DNA of 64,000 nt from Paracoccus halophilus (GCF_000763905.1 NZ_JRKN01000007.1:62001-126000), one strand, 5' to 3'; numbered from the stretch's first letter, positions 48,752-57,637 are shown. Numbers and translations are program-made. Notes: generated from the letters alone by a model not told the origin.

Positions 48752-49504
48752 TCAGCGCAGGCGCGGCGGCGCATTCGGATCGCGAGGCGCGGGCTCTGCC
48801 GGCGCTGTCAGGGCGGGAACTTCCAGAATCAGGGCGCTGGCCGGCAAATCGCGGGTCGAAAACCCGATATCGATGCCACCCGGCACCTGTGGCAGAAAGG
48901 CCAGCAATTCGGCAAAGGCCTTGGCGACCGCGCCCTCATGGGCCGGGTCGACGCCGCGCAGGATCAGCGCGTGATTGCTGCATCCGTCAGGCCATTCGGC
49001 CAGGACCAGCCCGGCGCGCTCGACCAGCCCGGCCATGTCGCCAAGCCGCTGTGCAACCGGCTCCGCGAGAAGCATGACGGCCTCCGGCCGTGGCGCAGAA
49101 AGGCTGCGGGCGGCTTCGGTCCCGGTCTGACTTGGCCGCGCGGCTAGTGCCTCGACCAGCCAGCGCAGCATGCCGGCATCCAGCAGCAATTGCGATACAT
49201 GCCCGGGATTGACCAGAAGCCCCTGCCCTTCGCGGGCCAGTTCCGCCGCCAGAACGCGGCCCGGCAGCGCCAGATGGGCGACCGGCCCGCCAATGAAGCC
49301 CGCCAGCCGTTCCTCGCGGTCGCAGGCCAGGGCGAATTTCCCCTCGGGCAGGTCAAAGCTCTGCAATTCGACCTGATTGCCGGTCGGCTCGCCCGTCAAT
49401 GCGGCAAACAGTTCGGTATCCGCAAGGCGGGACAGGATGCGCGCGCGGGCGGCGGCATCGGCCTCGTGAAATGGCGGGTGGCAGATCTCATCCAGCGGGG
49501 TCAT
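48752..49504 (-). CDS. SseB-domain protein
   Basis: 250 residues from ATG 49504 (a second ATG two codons earlier at 49510 is equally possible). The N-terminal half has the SseB N-terminal pattern (ALTGEPTGNQVELQSFDLPE, FALACDREERLAGFIGG, VLAAELAREGQGLLVNPGHV); the C-terminal half (ALILRGVDPAHEGAVAKAF) corresponds to the SseB C-terminal domain. SseB enhances serine sensitivity in E. coli when overexpressed; the biochemical role is unknown. It overlaps the end of the uracil-DNA glycosylase gene. Confidence 0.8.
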   Translation of the reverse strand: MTPLDEICHPPFHEADAAARARILSRLADTELFAALTGEPTGNQVELQSFDLPEGKFALACDREERLAGFIGGPVAHLALPGRVLAAELAREGQGLLVNPGHVSQLLLDAGMLRWLVEALAARPSQTGTEAARSLSAPRPEAVMLLAEPVAQRLGDMAGLVERAGLVLAEWPDGCSNHALILRGVDPAHEGAVAKAFAELLAFLPQVPGGIDIGFSTRDLPASALILEVPALTAPAEPAPRDPNAPPRLR

Positions 49505-50093
49505 CGGCATCTTTCAGTTGGGCGGCGATCGCGGCGCGCAATGCCGGCAGAAGTTCGGCCTCGAACCAGGGATTGCGTCGCAACCAGCCGGTATTTCGCC
49601 ATGACGGATGAGGCAAGGGAAAGATGTGTGGCGCATGATCGCGCCAGGCCGCCACCGTGGCCGTGACGCCGGCTTTTGCCGCGGCGCCCAGATGCCAGCG
49701 CTGCGCATGACCGCCGACAAGCAGCAGCAGCCGCGGTGTCAGGCGCTCCATCACCTGCTGACGCCAGGTCTGCGCACAGATCGCAGGCGGCGGAAGATCC
49801 GCCCCCTTCGTGTCGTAACCGGGAAAGCAAAAGGCCATTGGCACGATGGCGATACGCCCGGTGTCATAGAACTCGGCCTCGCTGAGCCCCATCCATTGGC
49901 GCAACCGGTCGCCGGATCTGTCGGCAAAGGGGCGGCCGGCCAGATGCACGCGCAGCCCCGGCGCCTGGCCGGCGACCAGAATCGGCGCGCCGGGACGGAA
50001 CCAGACCACGGGACGGGGCTGGTGATGCGTCGCGCTGGCCGCGAAACGCGGAGCACACAGCCGGCAATTGTGAATCTCGCGCTTCAGGTTCAT
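49488..50093 (-). CDS. Uracil-DNA glycosylase family protein
   Basis: 201 residues from ATG 50093. Motif A is LVAGQAPGLRVHLAGRPFAD (GxAPG type) and the C-terminal motif FPLPHPSWRNTGWLRRNPWF carries the catalytic-loop His and the Asn-containing segment. Cys residues in NCRLCAPRF near the N-terminus recall the 4Fe-4S families 4/5, though the full four-Cys set is not certain. It removes uracil or related damaged bases from DNA. The frame extends further upstream to 50165 without family character. Overlaps sseB-like by 17-23 bases. Confidence 0.85.
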   Translation of the reverse strand: MNLKREIHNCRLCAPRFAASATHHQPRPVVWFRPGAPILVAGQAPGLRVHLAGRPFADRSGDRLRQWMGLSEAEFYDTGRIAIVPMAFCFPGYDTKGADLPPPAICAQTWRQQVMERLTPRLLLLVGGHAQRWHLGAAAKAGVTATVAAWRDHAPHIFPLPHPSWRNTGWLRRNPWFEAELLPALRAAIAAQLKDADDPAG

Positions 50094-50286
50094 AGGATCC
50101 AGATAGGCGCGGTGACGCGTACCGAAAAGGACATTATTCACAATATATAAAGCATTCCGCGGCAATGCTGGACAGCATCACGGGCGGCGCATAATGTGCC
50201 GCAGCCCGGGAAAGGCGGTGCCGCCGACAGGTTTGATATGAATATTTTCCAGCGATCCGCATGAGCAGGCGGCTCAGGACAGGCAG

Positions 50287-50940
50287 ATGATTGAATTCGA
50301 CGATGTCTCCAAATCCTTCTGGACCGGCACGCAGCGCAAGGTCATCCTGGAGCGCGCGTCGTTTCGCATCGAACTGGGGCGCTCGATGGGGATCCTGGCC
50401 CCGAACGGCACCGGAAAGACCACGATCATCAACATGATGTGCGGGCTGGAAAAACCCGATGAGGGGGTGATCCGTACGGACTGCCGGGTGTCTTTTCCGC
50501 TGGGTTTCATGGGCGGGATCAGCGCGACGCTCAGCGCCAATGAAAACGCCCGGTTCATCGCCCGCGTCTATGGGCTCGACCCCGATTATGTCGAAGCCTT
50601 CTGCCGCTGGCTGACCAGTATCGACGAATATTTCGATATGCCGGTCGGAACCTACAGCGCGGGGATGCGATCGCGATTTACCTTTTCGCTGATGCTGGCG
50701 CTGGAATTCGACGTCTATCTGATCGACGAAGGCATGCCGACCACGACCGATCCGGAATTCAACCGCAAGGCCGGTTCCGTCCTCTACGACAGGCTGAAGA
50801 CGGCCACCGTCGTCGTCGTTTCGCATCAGGCCCAGACCATCGAGCGATTCTGCAATAGTGCTGCCGTATTGCGGGATGGCAAACTATATCAGTTTGAAAC
50901 CCTCGAAGAGGCGAAGCAATATTATGACTACACCGCCTAA
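50287..50940 (+). CDS. kpsT: Capsule polysaccharide export ATPase (KpsT/BexA/CtrD)
   Basis: 217 residues. Walker A LAPNGTGKTTIINMMCG, an S-rich signature GTYSAGMRSRFTFSLMLALE (the SAGMRSR form is typical of capsule ATPases) and Walker B YLIDEGMPTT. With a KpsM permease it powers ABC-2 export of group 2/3-type capsular polysaccharide. No kpsM is next to it in the window. The downstream kpsE start lies inside its last codons (17-base overlap). A 193-base upstream gap contains the likely promoter. Confidence 0.92.
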   Translation: MIEFDDVSKSFWTGTQRKVILERASFRIELGRSMGILAPNGTGKTTIINMMCGLEKPDEGVIRTDCRVSFPLGFMGGISATLSANENARFIARVYGLDPDYVEAFCRWLTSIDEYFDMPVGTYSAGMRSRFTFSLMLALEFDVYLIDEGMPTTTDPEFNRKAGSVLYDRLKTATVVVVSHQAQTIERFCNSAAVLRDGKLYQFETLEEAKQYYDYTA

Positions 50941-52666
50941 GGCCCGCGCCTATCGCATCAAGCGCGAGGAATCGGTGCTGGCAGCCGGCCGCGGGGATTC
51001 CAGCGCGGTCGAAACGGCACGAAAGGTCCAGATCAGCGTGCAAAAGCGCAATAACGAGCAATCGGCGGAGGATAGCCGGCAGCCCTTTGCCGCCGCTGCC
51101 GGCGAAGACGGTTTCGGCGACATGCGCTTTCCACAGGCCGCGAAACCGGCGCCCGATGCCGGGACCGACAAGGGCGGAGACATGGCCGAACGTATTGCCG
51201 CCGTCCGGGCGGAAAACCTGACCGATCGCCAGCTGCGCCTGGCCAGGCGCATCGCCGCCATGCACGAGATCGACGTGGCATCGGATCATGAGGCGGTGAT
51301 TGCCCTGCGCGATCGCGGGATCGATCCGTTTCACCGCGCCTCGGTCGGTAAGATCCTGTCCGCCGAGGCTGCGCGCGCACAGGGCCAACCCCAGGCCGGA
51401 ATGCCCGTGCCCGCGCGCCGTGACGCGGGTCCTGCCCGGCGCCCGCAGGGCACCGAAATCGTGCCGGTGGCGCCCGGCACGACCAGACTTCCCTCGCGCG
51501 AGGCGTTGACCGAGGACAAGCGCGCCGCCGAAATCATCCGCATCCAGCAGGATATTGCCCGGCGTCGCCGCCGCAAGCTGATCATGCTTGGCGCCCGGCT
51601 GGCGGTTTTCGTCGGCATTCCGACCATATTGGCGGCATGGTATTTCTTTTTCATGGCGACGCCGCTTTACGCCACCGTGTCGCAGTTTCAGATCCAGCAG
51701 GCCGAAAAGGCAAGCACGGGCGGCCTCGGCGGGCTGTTCAGCGGCACGCAGCTGGCGACCAATCCCGATTCGGTCTCGGTCCAGAGCTATCTGACCTCGC
51801 GCGATGCGATGCTGCGCCTGGACGGGGAATTGGGCTTCAAGCGCGCCTTTCAGGATCCCGGGGTCGATCCGCTGTTGCGGCTGGCGGCGGATGCCAGCAA
51901 TGAGGAAGCCTACAAGCTTTACAAGAACTCGGTAAAGATCGGCTACGACCCGACCGAAGGCGTGGTGAACATGGAAGTGATCGCCCCCGATCCACAGCTT
52001 TCGCAGCAATTCTCGCTCGCGCTGATCAAATATGCCGAGGGGCAGGTCGATCAGATGACCGCCCGCCTGCGCGAGGATCAGATGCAAGGCGCCGTCGAAA
52101 GCTATCAGGATGCCGAGGCCAAGGTGCTGGCCGCCCAGAACCGCGTTCAGGAACTGCAGCAAAAGCTGGGGGTTCTGGACCCGGTGGCCGAGGGCAGCGT
52201 CATCATGGGCCATATCGCCGAGCTCGAGACCCAGCTCTCGGGCAAGCTGCTTGAGCTTGGCCAGCTCGAAGCGAATGCGCGTCCCAACCAGAGCCGGGTG
52301 GCGGGCGTCAAGGGCGATATCGGCCGGTTGCAGGAAATGCTCGCCGATACCCGCCGCCAATTGACCGAAGGCAACGAGATCCGCGGCTCTCTGGCGGCCA
52401 TTTCGGGCGAGATCCGGATCGCTGAATCCGACCTGCTCACACGGCAGGAACTTCTGGCGGCCGCCGCCGCCCAGATGGAGACGGCCCGGATCGAGGCCAA
52501 CAAGCAGGTCCGCTATCTGTCGCTTTCGGTGGCGCCGGTGGCGCCCGACGAAGCGACCTATCCCAAGGCTTTCCAGAATACGATCGTGGCGTTTCTGATC
52601 TTTTCCGGCATCTATCTGATGCTGTCGCTGACCGCCTCGATCCTGCGCGAACAGGTGTCCTCATGA
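50924..52666 (+). CDS. kpsE: Capsule export inner-membrane/periplasmic adaptor (KpsE/BexC/CtrB)
   Basis: 580 residues from ATG 50924. Unusually, about 220 hydrophilic residues precede the first membrane helix (ARLAVFVGIPTILAAWYFFF). Then comes the PCP-type domain (TPLYATVSQFQIQQAEKAS, LFSGTQLATNPDSVSVQSYL), a long periplasmic coiled coil (VQELQQKLG ... ELETQLSGKLLELGQLEANA) and a second helix near 555-575 (IVAFLIFSGIYLMLSLTASI). It links the KpsMT exporter to the outer-membrane KpsD. The cytoplasmic extension is poorly conserved-looking and rich in Ala/Pro/Arg. Start codon of kdsA overlaps its stop. Confidence 0.9.
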   Translation: MTTPPKARAYRIKREESVLAAGRGDSSAVETARKVQISVQKRNNEQSAEDSRQPFAAAAGEDGFGDMRFPQAAKPAPDAGTDKGGDMAERIAAVRAENLTDRQLRLARRIAAMHEIDVASDHEAVIALRDRGIDPFHRASVGKILSAEAARAQGQPQAGMPVPARRDAGPARRPQGTEIVPVAPGTTRLPSREALTEDKRAAEIIRIQQDIARRRRRKLIMLGARLAVFVGIPTILAAWYFFFMATPLYATVSQFQIQQAEKASTGGLGGLFSGTQLATNPDSVSVQSYLTSRDAMLRLDGELGFKRAFQDPGVDPLLRLAADASNEEAYKLYKNSVKIGYDPTEGVVNMEVIAPDPQLSQQFSLALIKYAEGQVDQMTARLREDQMQGAVESYQDAEAKVLAAQNRVQELQQKLGVLDPVAEGSVIMGHIAELETQLSGKLLELGQLEANARPNQSRVAGVKGDIGRLQEMLADTRRQLTEGNEIRGSLAAISGEIRIAESDLLTRQELLAAAAAQMETARIEANKQVRYLSLSVAPVAPDEATYPKAFQNTIVAFLIFSGIYLMLSLTASILREQVSS

Positions 52667-53496
52667 AACATGTCCAGACCGGAAACGTCACTTTTGGCAA
52701 TGACCTGCCCCTGGTGGTGATTGCCGGCCCGTGCCAGCTCGAAACGCTGGATCACGCGCTGATGATCGCTGAAACCCTGGCCGAGGCCTGCGAAAGGGTC
52801 GGTGCGGGCTATGTCTTCAAGGCCAGTTACGACAAGGCCAACCGGACCTCGCTGACCGGCCGTCGGGGCATCGGGATCGACGAGGGGCTGCACATGCTGG
52901 ACGAGCTGCGCGGCCGTGTCGGCTGCCCGGTCCTGACCGATATCCACGATATCGAACAGGCTCGCGCTGCCGGTGCGGTCGCGGACATCATTCAGATACC
53001 GGCCTTTCTGTCACGCCAGACGGATCTTCTGCTGGCGGCCGGCGAAACCGGCGCCACGGTGAACATCAAGAAAGGGCAGTTCCTGGCGCCCTGGGATATG
53101 CCGAACGTCGCCGAGAAAGTCGCCTCGACCGGAAACGAACGCATCCTGCTGACCGAGCGCGGGGCGAGTTTCGGCTATAATACACTGGTCGCGGATATGC
53201 GCAGCCTGCCGATCATGGCGCGTACCGGCTGGCCCGTGATCATGGATGCCACGCATTCCGTGCAGCAACCGGGCGGCAAGGGCGGCTCATCCGGCGGGCA
53301 GCGGGAGTTCGCGCCGGTGATGGCCCGCGCCGCGGTATCCCTGGGTGTGGCCGGCGTGTTCATCGAGACCCATCAGGATCCGGACAATGCGCCGTCAGAC
53401 GGCCCGAACATGATCCTGCTTGACCGCATGCCCGATCTGATCGCCTCGCTGATGCGCTTTGACGCGTTGGCGAAATCCGATCCGGTGATGGGCTAG
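52663..53496 (+). CDS. kdsA: 3-deoxy-8-phosphooctulonate synthase (Kdo-8-P synthase)
   Basis: 277 residues. TIM-barrel enzyme condensing phosphoenolpyruvate and arabinose-5-phosphate to Kdo-8-phosphate. Landmarks: VVIAGPCQLETLDHALMIAE, FKASYDKANRTS, PVLTDIHDIEQA, IPAFLSRQTDLL, KKGQFLAPWDM, and MDATHSVQQPGG, ending with the family's THQDPDNAPSDGPNM. It makes Kdo for LPS core and for the poly-Kdo linker of group 2 capsules, which explains its coupling to kpsT-kpsE. The stop codon TAG is part of the CTAG flanking the IS5-family insertion. Confidence 0.97.
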   Translation: MKHVQTGNVTFGNDLPLVVIAGPCQLETLDHALMIAETLAEACERVGAGYVFKASYDKANRTSLTGRRGIGIDEGLHMLDELRGRVGCPVLTDIHDIEQARAAGAVADIIQIPAFLSRQTDLLLAAGETGATVNIKKGQFLAPWDMPNVAEKVASTGNERILLTERGASFGYNTLVADMRSLPIMARTGWPVIMDATHSVQQPGGKGGSSGGQREFAPVMARAAVSLGVAGVFIETHQDPDNAPSDGPNMILLDRMPDLIASLMRFDALAKSDPVMG

Positions 53497-54331
53497 AGCG
53501 CGTCTTCATCTGAGGATTTTCTTGTCGCCCGAGTTCTGATTCAAGACCGAAAACGGAGGCGAACCTCAGCAGACGGACACGTACCGACGGGCGTGGGAAC
53601 GGATCGGGCCGCTGTTGCCCGGTAAGGCCGGTGACCGGGGCCGCAGTGGTGCCGGCAATCGGCTGTTCATCGATGCGGTGCTGTGGCTGGTGCGCGGCGC
53701 CGCGCCCGGGCGCGACCTGCCGCTGAAACTCGGACATTGGGAAACGGTCTCTACCCGGCCCCGCCGCTGGTCCGTGCGGCAGTATGGGAGCGCCTTTTCA
53801 ATTGGTTGATCGTCGATCCCGACTTCGAATACATGCTGATTGACGCGACCATATCGAAGGTTCATGCCGATGCCACCTCGCAAAGGGGGGGCTCGAAGCT
53901 CACGCCATCGGTCGGCCTCGCGATGGGCTGTCGGCCAATATCCATGCCGCGGTCGATGCGCCCGGTCTGCCGCCCCGGGTCACGATCACACCGGGCCATT
54001 GGGGCGACAGCCCGCAGGCCGAAGGGCTGATCTGGCCTTGCCGATATCGGACATGTCATCGCCGACGCCGCCCATGACAGCGAGGCTCTGCACGATTTCA
54101 TCGCCGATGACCCACGCACCACCACCCAAATCAAGCGCAACCGCAGCCGTGCCGGAAACAGGCCGCTCGACCGGCTGCTCTACAAGGAGCGCCATCTGGT
54201 GGAGTGCTTCTTCAACAGTCTCAAACGCTTCCGCCGCATCGCCCTGCGCAGCGAGAAAACCGTCGCGTCATTCAAGGCCTCCGTCGATCTTGCCTGCGCA
54301 ATGGCGTGGACAAACTAAAGGAAGACGCCCT
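53497..54331 (+). mobile_element. IS5-family element (IS427-like), 835 bp, decayed
   Basis: Ends are imperfect inverted repeats: AGCGCGTCTTCATCTGAG at the left and AGGGCGTCTTCCTTTAG read inward from the right. CTAG at 53493-53496 and 54332-54335 flanks both ends, matching the YTAR target duplication known for IS5. The interior encodes a DDE transposase broken into several frames. It inserted exactly at the end of kdsA without harming the protein, and cut the gene on its other side. Confidence 0.85.
53566..54318 (+). pseudogene. IS5/IS427-type transposase, multiply frameshifted
   Basis: The plus strand gives successive pieces in different frames: WERIGPLLPGKAGDRG, NRLFIDAVLWLVRGAAPGRD; then VWERLFNWLIVDPDFEYMLI with the first catalytic Asp in DATISKVH; then AIGRSRDGLSANIHAAVDA; then DAAHDSEALHDFIADDP; and finally HLVECFFNSLKRFRRIALRS with the catalytic Glu. 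IS427-type elements normally use one programmed frameshift between two frames, but at least three breaks are seen here, so the transposase is very likely dead. Confidence 0.8.
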
Positions 54332-54572
54332 CTAGGACGGCTGTCGCGGCGCCGATGACAAAGCCCGAAACGATCAGCCAAACTGCGGTCGATTCAAAGC
54401 GCGCAAAGACCAGAACGGGCGGGTCCAGAACAAAGACCAGCAGCACCGCGAAGAAGATCGGGCTGGCCAGATAGCCGGGCGCGAGACTCGTGCCCAATAG
54501 CACCAGAGTCACGTCAGCATCGGCGGCGGCATGATCGCCATCGTCTGCGCTGCAGGGCAACGAGGACTGCAA
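54315..54572 (-). pseudogene. Truncated membrane-protein remnant, 3' end replaced by the IS
   Basis: An 85-codon minus-strand frame has two hydrophobic helices (ASPIFFAVLLVFVLDPPVLV and TAVWLIVSGFVIGAATAVLE). Its last few codons and stop lie inside the IS5-family element, so the original C-terminus has been removed. It could be the first part of a transporter of the TauE/SafE or LysE kind, but too little is left to name it. The start is uncertain; a GTG about 28 codons into the frame is another option. Confidence 0.45.
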
Positions 54573-54669
54573 GGATGTGTTCGATAGAGAAGGCTATCTG
54601 CCGGAACATGAGGGGCAGAAAAGTAACCGATCTGATCTGGCCGTGGCGGTGCCCCTGTGCCAGACTGGG

Positions 54670-55488
54670 ATGATGACAACGGATGTCGCCAAACCGCCAG
54701 ATCTCGACCCCGCGGATATCGCCTATGTCCTCGATCCCGCGCGGCCGATCCTGACCCATGGAAGGGTGATCGAAACCGGGCGGGCGCTGCGGTCGCACAA
54801 CCATCCGCGCGGCCAGCTTTTATGGGCGATGCGCGGCGTTCTGCGGGTGGTCAGCAACGCCTGCATCTGGCTGGTGCCGCCCAGCCATGCCGTCTGGATC
54901 CCCCCAGGGATGGAGCATCAGGTCACCATCGAATCCGAGGCCGAGCTTCTGAACATCTATGTCGATCCCTCGATCACGGTGCGCAAGCCGACGCGTCCGA
55001 TGCCCTGCTGCGCGGTGCTGCTCCTGACGCCGCTGGCGCGCGAGATGATCCGCAGGCTTGGCGAAAGCGATACCTCGGCCCCTTTCGACGACCGGCTGTT
55101 GCGCTTCTGCGCCGTGCTGCTGGACGAGCTGGAACAGCTGGCCGAGGCGCCGCTCAACCTGCCCGGCGGGCAGGACGAGCGGCTGAGCCGCGTCACGCGC
55201 CAGCTGATCCGCCACCCCGACGATCCGCGCCAGCTGACTGAGCTGAGCCGGGACGCTGGCGCCAGTCCCCGCACGCTCGAGCGGCTTTTCAGGGCCGAGA
55301 CCGGGCTCAGCTTCCGGCAATGGCGGTCGAAACTGCGCCTGCTCAGCGCGATCGAGGCGCTGAACCGCGGCGACAGCAGCACGACCATCGCCTTTTCCAT
55401 GGGCTACAGCAGCCCAAGCGCCTTTATCGCCGCCTTCCGCGAGGCTTTCGGGACGACCCCGCAACGATTTCTGCGCAACGGATCGTGA
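54670..55488 (+). CDS. AraC-family transcriptional regulator
   Basis: 272 residues from the ATG pair at 54670/54673; the frame continues upstream without family character. N-terminal cupin sensing domain (SHNHPRGQLLWAMRGVLRVV, WLVPPSHAVWIPPGMEHQVT) and a C-terminal double helix-turn-helix (LTELSRDAGASPRTLERLFR, FSMGYSSPSAFIAAFREAFG, TTPQRFLR). This layout (cupin with WIPPGxxHxV) is common in regulators of efflux transporters. The divergent gene across the 97-base gap is the IS-truncated membrane protein, a likely former target. Confidence 0.9.
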   Translation: MMTTDVAKPPDLDPADIAYVLDPARPILTHGRVIETGRALRSHNHPRGQLLWAMRGVLRVVSNACIWLVPPSHAVWIPPGMEHQVTIESEAELLNIYVDPSITVRKPTRPMPCCAVLLLTPLAREMIRRLGESDTSAPFDDRLLRFCAVLLDELEQLAEAPLNLPGGQDERLSRVTRQLIRHPDDPRQLTELSRDAGASPRTLERLFRAETGLSFRQWRSKLRLLSAIEALNRGDSSTTIAFSMGYSSPSAFIAAFREAFGTTPQRFLRNGS

Positions 55489-55494
55489 ATCCGG

Positions 55495-55914
55495 TCACGA
55501 CGAGACGGGCGCTTTCGCCCCGCCGCCACCGGGGACCGGCTTGATGTCGAACAGCGCAGTGCCGTCCAGACAGTCGAGGGCGCCGACGACGAGGGTATTC
55601 CCCTCGACCGCGATCAACGGCACCCGTGACAGCGCCACGGGATTGGGACGGTGCGGCGAGCGCATGGCGAAAACCCCACGCTCGACACCGTCATGCGGGC
55701 TGACGGAGCGCAGGACATCACGCGGCGCGCGGTCGAACCAGTAGAGCAGGTCCAGTTCCGCTGATGCCAGCGCATGAAGCCCTTCGGCATATTCGGGCAG
55801 GATTTCCAACCGTGCCTCTGCCTCGACCCGTCCGGGGCCGCTGGGGCAGTCCGCCAGCGTCTTCCATGGGGTGCGGATCTGGCCAATGGGCTGCAAAAGG
55901 ATGGGCTTGCTCAT
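55495..55914 (-). CDS. trmO: tRNA (N6-threonylcarbamoyladenosine37-N6)-methyltransferase TrmO
   Basis: 139 residues of the TrmO/TsaA/VirR beta-barrel SAM methyltransferase family. Motifs: IGQIRTPWKTLADCPSGPG at the start, EGLHALASAELDLLYWFDRA, and the signature RSPHRPNPVALSRVPLIAVE, then LDCLDGTALFDIKP. It methylates t6A37 in tRNA-Thr. Its ATG overlaps the DUF5368 stop (4 bases), placing it at the end of the sulfide-oxidation operon, an unexpected neighbour for a tRNA enzyme. Confidence 0.9.
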   Translation of the reverse strand: MSKPILLQPIGQIRTPWKTLADCPSGPGRVEAEARLEILPEYAEGLHALASAELDLLYWFDRAPRDVLRSVSPHDGVERGVFAMRSPHRPNPVALSRVPLIAVEGNTLVVGALDCLDGTALFDIKPVPGGGGAKAPVSS

Positions 55915-56267
55915 GGCTTTGCCGCCCCGCCGCGCAGCAGGGATTGCACGGTATAGACAAGGATCGCCGCGCCCACGGCCCCGATGGCGGCCACCGCCAG
56001 CAGCACGATCACGTCGATCGGCCCGCCGATGTCGCGAAAGCCCGAACTGGTCATCACCTGGACGAACAGCACCGCCGCGATGGCGCCGAATGGCATCGCG
56101 ACCTGCGCCCAGAGAAACTTGCGCCAGGACACGGCCCGGTCGCGGATCAGCACATGGAGATAGGCGACCGTCACCAGCACCGCGGCCGCCACCATGATCC
56201 AGAACAGCCCGCGCCCGAAGATTTCCTCGAACACCGCGATCAGCGTGGTGAATGTCAGATCCTGCAT
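55911..56267 (-). CDS. DUF5368 membrane protein
   Basis: 118 residues with three membrane helices (FWIMVAAAVLVTVAYLHVLI, FGAIAAVLFVQVM, VIVLLAVAAIGAVGAAILVY). The N-terminus (DLTFTTLIAVFEEIFGRGLF) matches the DUF5368 family, which in Rhodobacteraceae accompanies sulfide:quinone-reductase-like genes. Twelve bases separate it from the sqr-like stop. It may anchor or couple the exported flavoprotein to the membrane; this is inference. Confidence 0.75.
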   Translation of the reverse strand: MQDLTFTTLIAVFEEIFGRGLFWIMVAAAVLVTVAYLHVLIRDRAVSWRKFLWAQVAMPFGAIAAVLFVQVMTSSGFRDIGGPIDVIVLLAVAAIGAVGAAILVYTVQSLLRGGAAKP

Positions 56268-56279
56268 CGTTTCCTCCCT

Positions 56280-57617
56280 TCAGGCCCTGCCGCGCAGCAT
56301 GGCGTTATAGGTCGCCTTCAGCGCGATCTCTTTCATCAGCCAGGACACCCACAACTCCTCCAGCGGAGCGATGAGGCCCGGGAATGACGGCACGAGGTTG
56401 TTGTGATAATCGAACTCGACCAGCATCGCGCGGCCGACCCGGGTGATCATCGGGCAGGAGGTATAGCCGTCATAGATGGCGGTCCCTTCCTTGCCCTGAA
56501 TGGCGGCGACCAGATGATCCTCGACCACCGGCACCTGCCATTTCACGCTGGCCGCCGTCTTGCCCTTGGGCACGCCCGCCACATCGCCTAGCGCGAAGAT
56601 CTCGGGGTGGCGCAGATGGCGGAGCGTCTTCATGTCGCATTCGACCCAGCCCTGATCGGTCCATCTGTCGGCCCAGGACAGGCCCGACTGCCGGATCACC
56701 TCGGGCGCGCGCTGCGGCGGGATCACGTGAAGATAGTCGTAATCCATGTCCGTGGTGGAGGTCACCGCCGCGCCGGTCACCGGATCGGTGGTCGCGCTGG
56801 AGAATGTCGCCCGTTTCGCGCCCGGGTCGATGGCCGTCAGCGTCTGGCCATGATGCGTCGCGATCTGGCGGGCGCCGAACAGCATCCGGACCTTTTCCGA
56901 AACGATCGGCACGGAAAACAGCGCCTGCTGCGGACAGGCATAGCGGATCTCGTATTTGCCGCGTGCCCCGCCCCGGCTGGCGATGTCGTCGATCAGGAAA
57001 GTGTGCTTCAGCGGTGCGCCGGCGCATTTCATCTCGGTCGCGGGGCGGGTGAAGATGCCGACGCCGCCCTCTTCGGTGAACCTGCGGGCGGCGGTCCAGG
57101 TTTTCGCGGCATGGTCCGGCCCGGCATAAAGCGCGCCGATGCCGTTCTGCCCCACGAGATCGAGCGAGAAACCCTCGATCGCGTCATGGTCCAGCACCAG
57201 CCCCGGCGCCACCACCAGGAAATCATAGTCCAGCCGCTGGCCGCCCTCGGTCGCGACGGTCTTTGCCAGCGGGTCGATGGCGGCGGCCCTTTCCGCGATC
57301 AGCGTGACGCCTTTCGGTAGCCAGTCGCCGGTCCCGCTGACCACGTAATCCGCCGGTTTCAGCCCGGCCGCGACCAGCGACAGCCCCGGCTGATAGAGAT
57401 GCTCGCGGCGCGGGTCGATCAGCGTGATGCTTGCGCCCTCCAGCCGCGCGACCAGCCGGTTTGCCAGCGCCGTTCCCGCCGCGCCGGCGCCGATGATCAC
57501 GATCCGCGCCCGTGTCGCCAGCTTGGCCGCCCGCGCCCCATCGCCAAGGCTCAGCGCCAGCGCCCCGAGCGCGCCCAGCCCCAGAAGCCCCCGCCTCGTG
57601 CTGTGAAATCCCGTCAT
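56280..57617 (-). CDS. sqr: Sulfide:quinone oxidoreductase-type flavoprotein, Tat-exported
   Basis: 445 residues with a twin-arginine signal (FHSTRRGLLGLGALGALALS). FAD-binding motif IVIIGAGAAGTALANRL at about 39-55. Candidate redox cysteines are Cys198 (EMKCAGAPLKH) and Cys388 (GYTSCPMI), with Cys228 in YACPQQALF between them; the second FAD motif is IFALGDVAGVPKGKTAASV. The C-terminal amphipathic region ends KATYNAMLRGRA. Such enzymes oxidise sulfide to sulfane sulfur and reduce quinone at the periplasmic face. A flavocytochrome c-like role (FccB) is an alternative, but no cytochrome partner gene is present. It is in an operon with DsrE and DUF5368 genes. Confidence 0.82.
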   Translation of the reverse strand: MTGFHSTRRGLLGLGALGALALSLGDGARAAKLATRARIVIIGAGAAGTALANRLVARLEGASITLIDPRREHLYQPGLSLVAAGLKPADYVVSGTGDWLPKGVTLIAERAAAIDPLAKTVATEGGQRLDYDFLVVAPGLVLDHDAIEGFSLDLVGQNGIGALYAGPDHAAKTWTAARRFTEEGGVGIFTRPATEMKCAGAPLKHTFLIDDIASRGGARGKYEIRYACPQQALFSVPIVSEKVRMLFGARQIATHHGQTLTAIDPGAKRATFSSATTDPVTGAAVTSTTDMDYDYLHVIPPQRAPEVIRQSGLSWADRWTDQGWVECDMKTLRHLRHPEIFALGDVAGVPKGKTAASVKWQVPVVEDHLVAAIQGKEGTAIYDGYTSCPMITRVGRAMLVEFDYHNNLVPSFPGLIAPLEELWVSWLMKEIALKATYNAMLRGRA

Positions 57618-57637
57618 CCTGCCTGCCTCCCTTTCCT

